From: Peptostreptococcus stomatis DSM 17678
GTDB lineage: Bacteria > Bacillota > Clostridia > Peptostreptococcales > Peptostreptococcaceae
Direction: 5' to 3'
Length of the DNA: 64,000 nucleotides
Assembly (NCBI RefSeq): GCF_000147675.1
Contig: NZ_ADGQ01000071.1
Coordinates: forward strand, 47,578 to 111,577
Part shown: positions 8,964-17,372 of the stretch, in pieces
Layout: each line of letters opens with the position of its first letter
How positions within the stretch are numbered: position 1 is the first letter of the stretch
The notes under the pieces: model-generated
What the model was told of the DNA's origin: nothing
Seen by the model: the letters and a program-made list of their open reading frames with translations, nothing else
Databases searched by the model: none
Made by a program: the position numbers and the translations under genes

Positions 8964-8986
8964 GTAGATATATAAAAAATATCTAC
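8964..8986. repeat. 8-bp inverted repeat at the transcription start of the CWB2 gene
   Basis: GTAGATAT and ATATCTAC flank a seven-base spacer. The dyad lies just downstream of the minus-strand -10 box, so it could be an operator or a 5'-end mRNA hairpin. It falls within the 326-bp gap 8919-9244, which otherwise holds two divergent promoters and a short AGCTATT/AATAGCT dyad at 9105-9121. Confidence 0.5.
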
Positions 8987-8993
8987 TATAATA

Positions 8994-9022
8994 ATTATAC
9001 AATTTATAAATCAAATTAACAA
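8994..9022 (-). promoter_or_regulatory. Promoter of the CWB2 gene
   Basis: On the minus strand TTGTTA (9017-9022), a 17-base spacer and TATAAT (8994-8999). Confidence 0.7.
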
Positions 9023-9145
9023 GATAAAGGGCAAAAATTATAGTTATAGGTGGCAAAAATTAAGCCTTCTAAGAGGAAATCTCCTAGGCCTATATTTAAA
9101 GTAAAGCTATTGAAAATAGCTAATTTTATTACTTATTAAATTGTG

Positions 9146-9174
9146 TTGGCAGATAGGTGATATTATTGTATAAT
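9146..9174 (+). promoter_or_regulatory. Promoter of fprA
   Basis: TTGGCA (9146-9151), a 17-base spacer and TATAAT (9169-9174), 70 bases before the start codon. Confidence 0.75.
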
Positions 9175-9244
9175 ATAGGCTAGGAGAAGTTCGTATATTA
9201 AATTTAATTTGAAATATGTGGTTGTTGAAGGAGGAAATTATTTC

Positions 9245-10447
9245 ATGAATACAGTAAGTGTAGAAATTTTAAAAGACTTGTACTATATTGGTGTTAACGA
9301 CAGGGATACAAATCTTTTTGAAAATATGTGGCCATTGCCAGAGGGAGTAGCCTACAATTCGTACTTGATAGTTGACGAAAAGACTGCCCTACTTGACACT
9401 GTAAAAATAACTAAGGTTAATGGATTTATTGAAAATCTAAAGAAGAACCTAAATGGTAGGGACCTGGACTATCTGATAATCCACCATATGGAGCCTGACC
9501 ACTCAGGTTGTTACCTATCAGTTTTGGATGTATATCCAAACCTTACTTTTGTTGGTAACAAGAAGGCCAAGGCTATGTTTAAGGACTACTTGGATATGGA
9601 GCCTGAAAACTTTATTGAAGTAAAGGATGGAGAAACCCTATCTTTAGGTAAGAGAACCCTTACTTTTGTTAATACTCCAATGGTTCACTGGCCAGAATCT
9701 ATGGTTAGTTATGAATCTACAGACAAGATCTTGTTCTCACAGGATATCTTTGGTGGTTTTGGTGCCCTAAATGGTACAATCTTTGATGATGAAATGAATT
9801 TCGACTTCTTCAGAGATGAAATGAGAAGATACTATTCTAATATAGTTGGTAAGTATTCTAAGCAGGCAGCTAAGGCCCTAGAAAAGGTAAAAGCCCTAGA
9901 TATAAAGGTTATATGTCCAGTTCACGGTATTGTTTGGAGAACACACCCAAATATGATAATTGACGAATATATAAGATTAGCCAACCAGGTTAATGAAGAG
10001 GGTGTAGTTATAGCTTATGGTTCTATGTATGGAAATACAGAAAAAATGGCCGATACTTTGGCTAGATACCTGGCAGAAGAAGGTATAAGTAACGTTAAGG
10101 TGTTTGATGTATCTAAGACTCATGTATCTTATATACTTAGCGAAATATGGAAATACAAGGGCTTCATACTAGGAAGTTGTACATACAACAACTCTGTATA
10201 CCCTAATGTAAACCAGTTGTTGTACACTTTAAGAATGAACAAGTTATCAAACCATATCCTAGGAATCTTCGGTTCTTATGGATGGAGTGGTGGAGCTGTC
10301 AAGGAATTGACAGAATTTGCTTCTGAAGGTGGTAACTTCGAAGTTCTTCCAACTGTTGTTGAAACTAAGGGAACTTTAAAGGAAGAAGACGATGAAGGTC
10401 TAAGAGCTATGGCTAAGGAAATGGCCGAAGCCCTAAAAAATAGCTAG
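9245..10447 (+). CDS. fprA: A-type flavoprotein FprA (flavodiiron NO/O2 reductase)
   Basis: 400 aa from the ATG at 9245, which follows AAGGAGG by ten bases; the frame runs 12 codons further upstream without support. The N-terminal beta-lactamase-like domain carries the di-iron ligands: HHMEPDHSG, the conserved PMVHWPES, SQDIFGGFG and CPVHG. The C-terminal flavodoxin domain (from about residue 255) has the FMN phosphate loop AYGSMYGNTEKM and GSYGWSGGAVKE. Such cytosolic enzymes reduce oxygen to water or nitric oxide to N2O and protect anaerobes. It is transcribed alone. No fused rubredoxin is present, so a separate electron donor is needed. Confidence 0.93.
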   Translation: MNTVSVEILKDLYYIGVNDRDTNLFENMWPLPEGVAYNSYLIVDEKTALLDTVKITKVNGFIENLKKNLNGRDLDYLIIHHMEPDHSGCYLSVLDVYPNLTFVGNKKAKAMFKDYLDMEPENFIEVKDGETLSLGKRTLTFVNTPMVHWPESMVSYESTDKILFSQDIFGGFGALNGTIFDDEMNFDFFRDEMRRYYSNIVGKYSKQAAKALEKVKALDIKVICPVHGIVWRTHPNMIIDEYIRLANQVNEEGVVIAYGSMYGNTEKMADTLARYLAEEGISNVKVFDVSKTHVSYILSEIWKYKGFILGSCTYNNSVYPNVNQLLYTLRMNKLSNHILGIFGSYGWSGGAVKELTEFASEGGNFEVLPTVVETKGTLKEEDDEGLRAMAKEMAEALKNS

Positions 10448-10467
10448 GAAAAATTTTAAAAGTATTG

Positions 10468-10497
10468 CTAGCTGGATGAATAGACTTGTCCAGCTAG
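10468..10497 (+). terminator. Stem-loop after fprA
   Basis: A 9-bp perfect stem CTAGCTGGA/TCCAGCTAG with a 12-base loop but no T run, so termination would be weak. Confidence 0.4.
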
Positions 10498-10536
10498 ACT
10501 TATGTAATAGAATAATTAGAATAAGAGGTTTAATGT

Positions 10537-10998
10537 ATGAGAGGTTTTGAACTAGTTTCAGATCAACATAGAAAACACCCGGACTGCAATATACTTATCC
10601 CCCAGAGGGGGACAGCCAAGTCAGCGGGTTATGACCTGTGTACACCGGTTGATATAGTTATACCGGCCAGGGGACAGTCAGGTGTGATTTTCACTGATAT
10701 AAAGGCCTATATGGAGGCCGATGAAGTATTGACAACTCACGTAAGAAGCTCTATTGGTATGAAGAGGGGTCTAGTCTTGGCCAATACTACAGGTATTATA
10801 GATTCAGACTATTATTCTAATCCAGACAATGATGGCAATATAGGTTTCATGCTTAGGAACCTGACTGATGAAGAGGTTATCATAAAGGCTGGAGAGAGGG
10901 TAATCCAGGGAATATTTATAAAATACCTGATAAGTGACCATGACCAACCCAAGTCTGAAGAGAGACTTGGTGGGGTAGGGTCTACTGGAAAAAAATAG
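10537..10998 (+). CDS. dut: dUTP diphosphatase (trimeric dUTPase)
   Basis: 153 aa, the usual length. The five dUTPase motifs are visible: AGYDL (motif 1), VRSSIGMKRGL (2), GIIDSDY (3), GERVIQGIF (4) and the C-terminal arm RLGGVGSTG (5). The enzyme splits dUTP to dUMP and pyrophosphate, keeping uracil out of DNA and feeding dTMP synthesis. A 12-residue insert-like stretch (YYSNPDNDGNIG) follows motif 3, as in some clostridial and phage forms. No phage genes are nearby, so it reads as a chromosomal housekeeping gene. Confidence 0.88.
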   Translation: MRGFELVSDQHRKHPDCNILIPQRGTAKSAGYDLCTPVDIVIPARGQSGVIFTDIKAYMEADEVLTTHVRSSIGMKRGLVLANTTGIIDSDYYSNPDNDGNIGFMLRNLTDEEVIIKAGERVIQGIFIKYLISDHDQPKSEERLGGVGSTGKK

Positions 10999-11008
10999 GT
11001 TAAAAAGC

Positions 11009-11037
11009 TTTAAAGAGACATATATTAATGCTATAAT
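11009..11037 (+). promoter_or_regulatory. Promoter of the structured RNA before nadA
   Basis: TTTAAA (11009-11014), a 17-base spacer and TATAAT (11032-11037), starting 11 bases after the dUTPase stop. Confidence 0.6.
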
Positions 11038-11043
11038 AAGCTT

Positions 11044-11161
11044 GTGTGCGTATGAACGTAACAAAGTCTAAAAACCAAACAAGGGCCGGATTCGAAAGAT
11101 GGTCCAAGTGAAAAAGTCACTGTATTCATTTGATATGAGGGATGAATAGGGTGGCTTTTTT
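11044..11161 (+). ncRNA. Unidentified structured RNA ending in a strong terminator
   Basis: About 118 nt from a predicted start near 11044. Possible elements in order: a 5' hairpin TGCGT-ATGA-ACGTA; a linker holding AACCAAACAAG (11073-11083, repeated exactly at 11269-11279 before nadA); a stem GGGCC (11083-11087)/GGTCC (11101-11105); AGTGA/TCACT (11107-11121); and a terminator whose 14-base arms 11116-11129 and 11142-11155 pair with one mismatch, followed by six T. The AGTGA/TCACT hairpin uses the left arm of the terminator, so the two exclude each other as in a riboswitch or attenuator. I recognise no known family. It could be an independent small RNA or a leader of nadABC. Confidence 0.5.
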
Positions 11162-11204
11162 CGTATATGATTTAGGAGAGCGTAAGATTTTTCCCCTTTT
11201 CCTA

Positions 11205-11256
11205 TTCACATTTTAGGATATGTATAGTATTATGTATATGTTAGTGTATATACATA
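11205..11256 (+). promoter_or_regulatory. nadA promoter overlapped by a dyad operator
   Basis: TTCACA (11205-11210), a 17-base spacer and TATTAT (11228-11233). A perfect 9-bp inverted repeat TATGTATAT/ATATACATA (11231-11239 and 11248-11256) covers the -10 and start region, the usual place for a repressor. In many Firmicutes NiaR represses NAD genes; assignment to NiaR is inference because I cannot compare the motif. Confidence 0.5.
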
Positions 11257-11301
11257 TAGATATGTACAAACCAAACAAGTCTTATATGTTGAGGAGGATA
11301 T

Positions 11302-12210
11302 ATGGAAAGGGAAGTTTTAAAAGAAAAAATTTTACGTTTAAAAGAGGAGAAGGACGTCCTGATCCTAGCTCATTTTTATGCTAATAGTGAGGTCCAGGAT
11401 ATAGCTGACAAGGTTGGAGACTCTTTCAAACTGGCCAAGGATGCTCAAAATGCTGATAATAAAATTATCTGTTTTTGTGGTGTCAATTTTATGGGAGAAA
11501 GTGCTAAGCTATTGAATCCAGACAAAAAGATATTGATTCCAGATATAGAGTCAGGCTGTGCTATGGCAGACATGGTCAATTTGGATGACCTGGATGGAAT
11601 CAAGGAAAGATACGATGATGTAGCCATAGTTTCATATATAAATACCAAGGCGGATGTAAAGTCTAAGAGTGATGTCTGCGTTACTTCTTCAAATGCAATG
11701 AAGATAGTATCAGGCCTGCCAAATAAGAATATATATTTCTTGCCGGACAGGAACCTGGGAAGGTATATAGCAGACAAGCTACAAGACAAGAATTTTATCT
11801 TCCATGAAGGATATTGCAAGTACCATAACTTTGTAGACTATGAAGAGGTCAAGGCCCTGAAGGAAAAATATGCTTATGATGTTTTAGTACATCCAGAGTG
11901 TACGAGTGAGGTTGTTTCCTTGGGTGACTGTGTTGGTTCTACCAAGGCCCTTTTGGACTATGTTGAAAAAACTAAAAAGGCAGGATATATTGTATGTACT
12001 GAAGAAGGAATTTTGCACCAGATGAACAAGGTATCACCTAAGAGTGAATTTATTATACCGACTTCTATGAAAGCATGTGAGGATATGAAGAAGAATAGCC
12101 TGGAAAACTTGTACAAGGTATTAGTAGATGAGGGACCAGAGATTGTCCTGGATGAAGCCATAATGGAGAGGGCCAGTCAGCCCCTTAAAAAGATGATGGA
12201 GATGAGTTAA
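11302..12210 (+). CDS. nadA: Quinolinate synthase NadA
   Basis: 302 aa, the compact NadA form. It condenses iminoaspartate with dihydroxyacetone phosphate to quinolinate in de novo NAD synthesis. Cys86 (GCAMAD), Cys172 (GYCKYH) and Cys259 (MKAC) have the spacing of the three ligands of the oxygen-sensitive [4Fe-4S] cluster. LAHFYANSEVQDIAD near the N-terminus and HPEC at 197-200 are also conserved. GAGGAGGA precedes the ATG. The stop codon abuts the nadB start, so the genes form a coupled operon nadA-nadB-nadC. Confidence 0.93.
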   Translation: MEREVLKEKILRLKEEKDVLILAHFYANSEVQDIADKVGDSFKLAKDAQNADNKIICFCGVNFMGESAKLLNPDKKILIPDIESGCAMADMVNLDDLDGIKERYDDVAIVSYINTKADVKSKSDVCVTSSNAMKIVSGLPNKNIYFLPDRNLGRYIADKLQDKNFIFHEGYCKYHNFVDYEEVKALKEKYAYDVLVHPECTSEVVSLGDCVGSTKALLDYVEKTKKAGYIVCTEEGILHQMNKVSPKSEFIIPTSMKACEDMKKNSLENLYKVLVDEGPEIVLDEAIMERASQPLKKMMEMS

Positions 12211-13521
12211 ATGAAGGAATTTTATGATATTGTGATAGTTGGTAGTGGAGCGGCAGGCCTTTCTTGCGCCCTGAAGTTAAACCCTGATTATGACATATGT
12301 TTAATATCAAAAAAAAGTATGGCAGAGGCCAATTCATACCTGGCCCAGGGGGGTATATCAGCCAAGCTTGCCCATGAAAATCTGGATGACTATATAGAAG
12401 ATACCTTAAAGGCAGGCCACTATGAGAATGATGTGGATGTAGTCAGGGCCATATTGGATGAATCTTTAGATGTAGTCGAAGAATTGACAGGCTATGGTGT
12501 CAATTTTGACAAGCTTGACCCGGATACCTATAGCCTCCACAAGGAAGGTGGACATAGGTCGGCTAGGGTCTACCATGTTGGAGATTTCACTGGTAGGTCT
12601 ATGTGTGAGGTTATGGCAGAAAGGGTAAAGGCCAGGCCTAATATAGATACTTGTGAAAATACGACTTTCTATGACCTGATAATTGAGGATAATAAAGCGG
12701 TAGGCATAAGGGTATTTGTCGATGGCCTGTATAAGAATATATATGCTAGGGCAGTAGTCCTGGCCACAGGAGGTATAGGTGGTATATTTAATTCATCAAC
12801 TAACTACAAGTCGGTATCTGGTGAGGCCTTGTCTATAGCCATGAAATATGGTGTGGAGGTCTCTAATTTAGAATATATACAGATACACCCAACAGTCCTA
12901 TACGATAAGGCTATGGGAAGGCATAGTTTGATTACCGAGGCCCTGAGGGGAGAAGGAGGCATCCTACTTGGAATTAATGGTGATAGGTTTATTGACGAAT
13001 TGCTTCCTAGGGATGTAGTCAGTAAGGCCATCAGAAAGAAGATGGAGGAGGACCAGACTGACCATGTTTACCTATCACTTGAAAATATAAGGGATAGGGA
13101 AAGGATTGATGAAAGATTTCCGACGGTTTTCCAGGCCTGTATGGACAAGGGGATAGATATCAGGAAGGATATGATACCCGTATGCCCAGGCCAACACTAC
13201 CATATGGGTGGTATAAGGGCCCAGATAGATGGTAGGACTAGTCTACCAGGCCTATATGCCATAGGAGAGACGTCTTGTACAGGCCTACATGGAAGAAATA
13301 GGTTGGCGTCAAACTCCCTTTTAGAAGCATGTTTTTGTGGTATGAAGTGTGGTGAAGGCCTAAATGCTTCATTGCCAGACTTCAAGGCCCATATGGAAGA
13401 AAATAGAGAAACTAGAAATATAGATGATATAATTGCTGACTACCATAAGATTTTGGTGGATACAATAAAGGAAAGGAACCACGATTTTTATGAATACTGG
13501 CTTAAAAATGAGGATGCTTGA
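12211..13521 (+). CDS. nadB: L-aspartate oxidase NadB
   Basis: 436 aa. The FAD-binding GSGAAGLSCAL lies at residues 11-21, and LAQGGISAK, HKEGGHRSARV and HMGGI follow in the order of the succinate dehydrogenase/fumarate reductase flavoprotein family. It oxidises aspartate to iminoaspartate for NadA; in anaerobes fumarate can be the electron acceptor. It is shorter than E. coli NadB (about 540 aa) because most of the C-terminal helical domain is absent, as in clostridial forms. ATG directly follows the nadA stop. Confidence 0.92.
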   Translation: MKEFYDIVIVGSGAAGLSCALKLNPDYDICLISKKSMAEANSYLAQGGISAKLAHENLDDYIEDTLKAGHYENDVDVVRAILDESLDVVEELTGYGVNFDKLDPDTYSLHKEGGHRSARVYHVGDFTGRSMCEVMAERVKARPNIDTCENTTFYDLIIEDNKAVGIRVFVDGLYKNIYARAVVLATGGIGGIFNSSTNYKSVSGEALSIAMKYGVEVSNLEYIQIHPTVLYDKAMGRHSLITEALRGEGGILLGINGDRFIDELLPRDVVSKAIRKKMEEDQTDHVYLSLENIRDRERIDERFPTVFQACMDKGIDIRKDMIPVCPGQHYHMGGIRAQIDGRTSLPGLYAIGETSCTGLHGRNRLASNSLLEACFCGMKCGEGLNASLPDFKAHMEENRETRNIDDIIADYHKILVDTIKERNHDFYEYWLKNEDA

Positions 13522-14338
13522 TAAGATAAAAGAGAGTCTACTTGAGGATATTAGCTACAAGGATATCAGTGCCGATGCCATAATAGATGAGGATAGGATG
13601 GCCAGGGCTGACTTGATAGCCAAGGAAGAGGGGATTGTATGTGGTTTGGAAGTCTTTTACCAGTCTTTTAAAATCTTGGATGAAGGGGCAAAGTTTACTT
13701 GCTCCCACAAGGATGGAGATAGGGTTTACAAGGGTGACAAGATTGGTATAGTTGAATGTAAGGCCCAGGCCATGCTCTTGGCTGAGAGGACAGGCTTAAA
13801 CTTCCTTCAAAGGATGAGTGGTATAGCTACCATGACTAGGTATATGGTGGATGCCCTAGGTGATGAATCAGTCAGCCTAGCCGACACCAGGAAGACTGCC
13901 CCAGGACTGAGGGTATTTGACAAGTATTCCGTAGAGGTTGGTGGTGGAAAGAACCACAGATACAACCTATCTGATATGGTCATGCTAAAAGACAACCATA
14001 TAGGCGTTGCAGGTGGTATCAGGCAGGCTGTTGAAAAGACAAGGGCCAAGATATCCTTCTCAAAAAAGATAGAGTTAGAGGTGGAAAACCTGGACCAGGT
14101 TAGGGAAGCCCTTGATGTAGGTTGTGACATAATAATGCTGGACAATATGTCTATAGGCCAGATTAGGGAGGCTGTAGATCTTATAGGAGGCAAGGCCCTT
14201 ATTGAGGTATCTGGTAATATAAGTCCAGATAATATAGGTGACTACAGGGGCTTAGGTATAGATATTATATCTTGTGGTGCCCTGACTCATTCGGTAAAGG
14301 CCCTGGATATCAGCTTAAAAAATATGGATATAATTTAG
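13514..14338 (+). CDS. nadC: Nicotinate-nucleotide diphosphorylase (carboxylating) NadC
   Basis: 274 aa from ATG 13514, which overlaps the nadB stop and gives the usual family N-terminus MLDKIKESLLEDI. Upstream in-frame starts at 13490 and 13508 are possible. It turns quinolinate and PRPP into nicotinate mononucleotide. Hallmarks: ERTGLNFLQRMSGIAT, DTRKTAPGLR, HRYNLSDMVMLKDNH and late IEVSGNIS, all phosphate- or substrate-binding segments of QPRTase. It completes the pathway from aspartate to NaMN and is followed by a strong terminator. Confidence 0.92.
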   Translation: MLDKIKESLLEDISYKDISADAIIDEDRMARADLIAKEEGIVCGLEVFYQSFKILDEGAKFTCSHKDGDRVYKGDKIGIVECKAQAMLLAERTGLNFLQRMSGIATMTRYMVDALGDESVSLADTRKTAPGLRVFDKYSVEVGGGKNHRYNLSDMVMLKDNHIGVAGGIRQAVEKTRAKISFSKKIELEVENLDQVREALDVGCDIIMLDNMSIGQIREAVDLIGGKALIEVSGNISPDNIGDYRGLGIDIISCGALTHSVKALDISLKNMDII

Positions 14339-14348
14339 TTTTAAGCTT

Positions 14349-14399
14349 AGAACTTCTTTTAGCAATTTGGATAAACTGCTGGGAGGGGTTCTTTTTTTT
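14349..14399 (+). terminator. Rho-independent terminator of nadABC
   Basis: A 16-bp stem without mismatch (several G-U pairs), arms 14349-14364 and 14377-14392, a 12-base loop and seven further T. Confidence 0.85.
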
Positions 14400-14431
14400 A
14401 TGAGTATTTATTATTTACCTATCCAGAAATA

Positions 14432-14497
14432 TTTACTAAATTACAAGTATGGTGTAAAATATAGTTAAAAGAACATATGTTCTTTTAACTATATTTT
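14432..14497 (+). promoter_or_regulatory. dinB promoter with LexA (SOS) box inside a 42-bp palindrome
   Basis: TTTACT (14432-14437), a 17-base spacer and TAAAAT (14455-14460). A perfect palindrome spans 14456-14497. Its centre, GAACATATGTTC (14471-14482), matches the Gram-positive LexA/DinR box GAAC-N4-GTTC. It overlaps the expected start point, so LexA should block dinB until DNA damage. Confidence 0.85.
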
Positions 14498-14512
14498 TTA
14501 GGGGGTGTTTTG

Positions 14513-15763
14513 GTGAAGGACAAGGTATTTTTTCATATAGATGTAAATTCTGCCTACCTAAGTTGGGAGGCAGCCAATAGAAAAAAGATGAATATAGGAG
14601 GGCCGGACCTTATAAATATTCCATCTGCTGTAGCTGGTAATCCAGAGAGACGGAGTGGCATAATTTTGGCCAAGAGTCAGTCGGCCAAGAAGTTTGGTAT
14701 AAAGACGGGCGAGCCAGTAGGTATAGCCAGGACCAAGTGTCCCAACATATACCTGGTTCCACCAAATTTTGACCTCTATGTAGAGTATTCCAACCTATTG
14801 ATGGACTTTTTGAGGACATATTCTCCAAGCGTTTACCAGTATTCTATAGATGAGGCCTTTGTGGACATGACTGGAACCCAGAGGCTCTTTGGAAATCCAA
14901 TGGACTGTGCTGATACTATTCGCCAGAGGGTAAGGGAGGAACTAGGATTTACCATAAATGTTGGTGTTTCTGATAAGATGGTCCTGGCCAAGATAGCAGG
15001 TGATTTTAGCAAGCCGGACAAGACCCACACACTTTTCCAGTCGGAGATAGAGGAAAAGATGTGGCCCCTTCCGATTGAAGACCTCTTTTTCGTGGGTAGG
15101 AAGACCTCTAAAAAACTTAGAAGTCTGGGTATAGAGACAATAGGTCAGTTGGCCAATACAGACATAAATTTTATGAAGAGGCACTTTAAAAAGCATGGCC
15201 TAGTCATCCACAACCATGCCAATGGTATGGATGGCTATGACTTCTTCCAGAAAACAACTGCCAATAATAGGTCTGTGGGTAATTCAACTACTACATCTAG
15301 CGATATATACAGTTTTGAGGAGGCCAGACACTGGATTTTGGCCCTTAGTGAGACTGTATGTGCCAGATTGAGGAGGAAAAACTCTACGGCAGCTGTCGTA
15401 TCTGTAGAGCTGGTTGATAGGGATTTTAAGAGGGGCCAGGCCCAAAAATCCCTAGGTTTTAGGACCAATAGGGTTAGTGATATCTATGAAGCGGCTTGTG
15501 AAATTTTCAAGAGCCTTTGGTGGGGTAAGCCTATTAGACATATAGGCATAGCAACCAGTAAGGTCCAGGGAAAAAATTCAAACCAACTTAGTTTTTTCAA
15601 CCAGCTTTCTAGTAAAGAAGAAAAGCTATATACAGCCATGGACGATATAAGGGCCAAGTATGGTGATGATTCTATCAAGAGGGCTAGTTTTCTGAGGGGA
15701 GAGGCAGACCATATGGAAGGAGGAACTTCCAAAAATAAAAAGAATGGCCTAGTCTATTTGTAG
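14513..15763 (+). CDS. dinB: Y-family DNA polymerase (Pol IV/UvrX-like)
   Basis: 416 aa from GTG 14513, seven bases after GGGGG; a TTG one codon earlier is too close to that site. The palm begins with FHIDVNSAYLSWE, holding the first catalytic Asp, and the second catalytic pair is in YSIDEAFVD. The little-finger region follows NRSVGNSTT. It copies past damaged bases during the SOS response. The interrupted LPNGR-type region (here AVAGNPERRSGIILAKS) is the pattern of the YqjW/UvrX branch found in Firmicutes and mobile elements rather than classical DinB. Confidence 0.85.
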   Translation: MKDKVFFHIDVNSAYLSWEAANRKKMNIGGPDLINIPSAVAGNPERRSGIILAKSQSAKKFGIKTGEPVGIARTKCPNIYLVPPNFDLYVEYSNLLMDFLRTYSPSVYQYSIDEAFVDMTGTQRLFGNPMDCADTIRQRVREELGFTINVGVSDKMVLAKIAGDFSKPDKTHTLFQSEIEEKMWPLPIEDLFFVGRKTSKKLRSLGIETIGQLANTDINFMKRHFKKHGLVIHNHANGMDGYDFFQKTTANNRSVGNSTTTSSDIYSFEEARHWILALSETVCARLRRKNSTAAVVSVELVDRDFKRGQAQKSLGFRTNRVSDIYEAACEIFKSLWWGKPIRHIGIATSKVQGKNSNQLSFFNQLSSKEEKLYTAMDDIRAKYGDDSIKRASFLRGEADHMEGGTSKNKKNGLVYL

Positions 15764-15869
15764 GGGGAATCCCAGGGAATACCTTAGGGCTGGATAAAAG
15801 GCTAATGAGAATAGAATTCAAAAAAACTGGGAAGAGGCTTGTCATAATGATTAAATGTCTGGCTTTTGG

Positions 15870-15897
15870 TGTATAAGAATAATATGAATCTTATACA
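15870..15897. promoter_or_regulatory. 9-bp inverted repeat upstream of gnd
   Basis: TGTATAAGA and TCTTATACA are separated by ten bases and end about 35 bases before the gnd start. It is a candidate operator for the gnd-zwf operon; no -35 box is clear. Confidence 0.4.
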
Positions 15898-15932
15898 AAG
15901 AGTAAGGATTAAAACGAAAGTGAGGAATATAG

Positions 15933-17372
15933 ATGAATAATATAGGTGTAATTGGCCTATCTGTCATGGGTATGAACCTAGCTCTAAATATGGCAGACAA
16001 GGGCTATAAGGTTTCTATCTACAATAGAACAACATCAGTTGTAGATGATGTAATGAGAGACCATGGACATAAAAATTTCACACCAACCTATGACCTAGAG
16101 GACTTTGTCAAGTCTCTTGAGAGGCCAAGAAGGGTCTTTCTAATGATAAAGTCAGGCAAGCCAATAGACATGGTTATAGACCAGCTGATGGGTCTCCTAG
16201 ATGAGGGAGATATAATAATAGATGGTGGAAATTCTTATTTCAAGGATACAATAAGGAGGTCCAACTACCTGGAGGACAAGAAGATAAACTACCTAGGTGT
16301 TGGTATATCAGGTGGCGAAGAAGGGGCCAGGTTTGGACCAGCTATCATGCCAAGTGGTAATAAAGAGGCCTATGGACATGTAAAGGATATATTTGAAGAT
16401 ATCTCAGCCAAGGCCTATGGAGAGGCTTGCTGTAAGTATATTTCTACCGGTGGATCTGGCCACTATGTCAAGATGGTCCACAATGGTATAGAATATGGTG
16501 ATATGCAACTTATAAGTGAGGCCTACATGCTACTTAGGGATATAGGTGGCATGGACAATAGTCAGATACAGGAGGTCTTTGAGGCCTGGAACAAGACTGA
16601 GCTAGAAAGCTACCTGATAGAAATAACAGCCAATATACTTAAGGTTAAGGAGGCAGATGGATCCTACCTGGTAGACAAGATTTTAGACAAGTCGGCCCAA
16701 AAGGGTACTGGTAAATGGACCAACCTGGAGGCCATAGACCTAGGGGTTGATGTATCGGTAATCACTGCAGCCCTAAATGCCAGGTATATGTCCGGCCTAA
16801 AGGATGAGAGGGTTAAGCTGTCTACAATTATAGGTGAAAATAAGGCTGAATTTGCAGGCAAGAAAGACCTTCTAGACCTTATGGGACTTAATAAGGAAGA
16901 CCTAGTAGACCTGGTTAAAAAGAGTCTATATGCTTCCAAGATAGTTTCTTATGCCCAGGGTTTTAAGCTACTTAGTGTGGCTGAAAAAGAGTATGGCTGG
17001 GACCTGAATTTTGCAGATATAGCAAAGATATTTAGGGGCGGATGTATAATCAGGGCCAGGTTCCTGAATGATATATCGGCAGCTTTTGACCAGGACAAGG
17101 ATGTGGAGAATTTGTTGATGACAGACTTCTTCGCAAAGGAAATTAATGATAGGCTAGCAGACCTTAGAAAGCTAGTGGCTATTGGTGCCATGGGGGGCAT
17201 TCCAATAACTGCTATGTCAGCAGCCTTGGCTTATGTCGATACGTATAGGTCTTCAAGACTAGGTGCCAATATCATACAGGCACAGAGGGATTATTTTGGG
17301 GCCCATACATTTGAAAGAGTAGATGTGGATGGAGTATTCCATCATGATTGGATAGATGAAGATGAAAAATAA
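15933..17372 (+). CDS. gnd: 6-phosphogluconate dehydrogenase (decarboxylating)
   Basis: 479 aa, full length for the long form. The Rossmann loop is GLSVMGMNLALN (usually GLAVMG). Substrate and catalytic segments KMVHNGIEYGDMQLISEAY and GTGKWT are intact, and the C-terminal tail ends with AHTFERVDVDGVFHHDW as in the family. It oxidises 6-phosphogluconate to ribulose 5-phosphate with NADP. Its last codons overlap zwf by 17 bases, so the two oxidative pentose phosphate enzymes are co-expressed. 6-phosphogluconolactonase is not in the window. Confidence 0.95.
   Translation: MNNIGVIGLSVMGMNLALNMADKGYKVSIYNRTTSVVDDVMRDHGHKNFTPTYDLEDFVKSLERPRRVFLMIKSGKPIDMVIDQLMGLLDEGDIIIDGGNSYFKDTIRRSNYLEDKKINYLGVGISGGEEGARFGPAIMPSGNKEAYGHVKDIFEDISAKAYGEACCKYISTGGSGHYVKMVHNGIEYGDMQLISEAYMLLRDIGGMDNSQIQEVFEAWNKTELESYLIEITANILKVKEADGSYLVDKILDKSAQKGTGKWTNLEAIDLGVDVSVITAALNARYMSGLKDERVKLSTIIGENKAEFAGKKDLLDLMGLNKEDLVDLVKKSLYASKIVSYAQGFKLLSVAEKEYGWDLNFADIAKIFRGGCIIRARFLNDISAAFDQDKDVENLLMTDFFAKEINDRLADLRKLVAIGAMGGIPITAMSAALAYVDTYRSSRLGANIIQAQRDYFGAHTFERVDVDGVFHHDWIDEDEK

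Noticed and set aside
9105-9121. AGCTATT-GAA-AATAGCT hairpin as a terminator
   Set aside because: It is not downstream of any plus-strand gene and has only a poor T run; it lies between two divergent promoters.
11044-11161. Resemblance to a T-box (AGGGTGG), a tRNA (GGATTCGAAA) or a c-di-GMP riboswitch
   Set aside because: The T-box lacks ACCGCG and the specifier region. The tRNA-like piece has no acceptor or anticodon arms. The GEMM core and receptor are absent.
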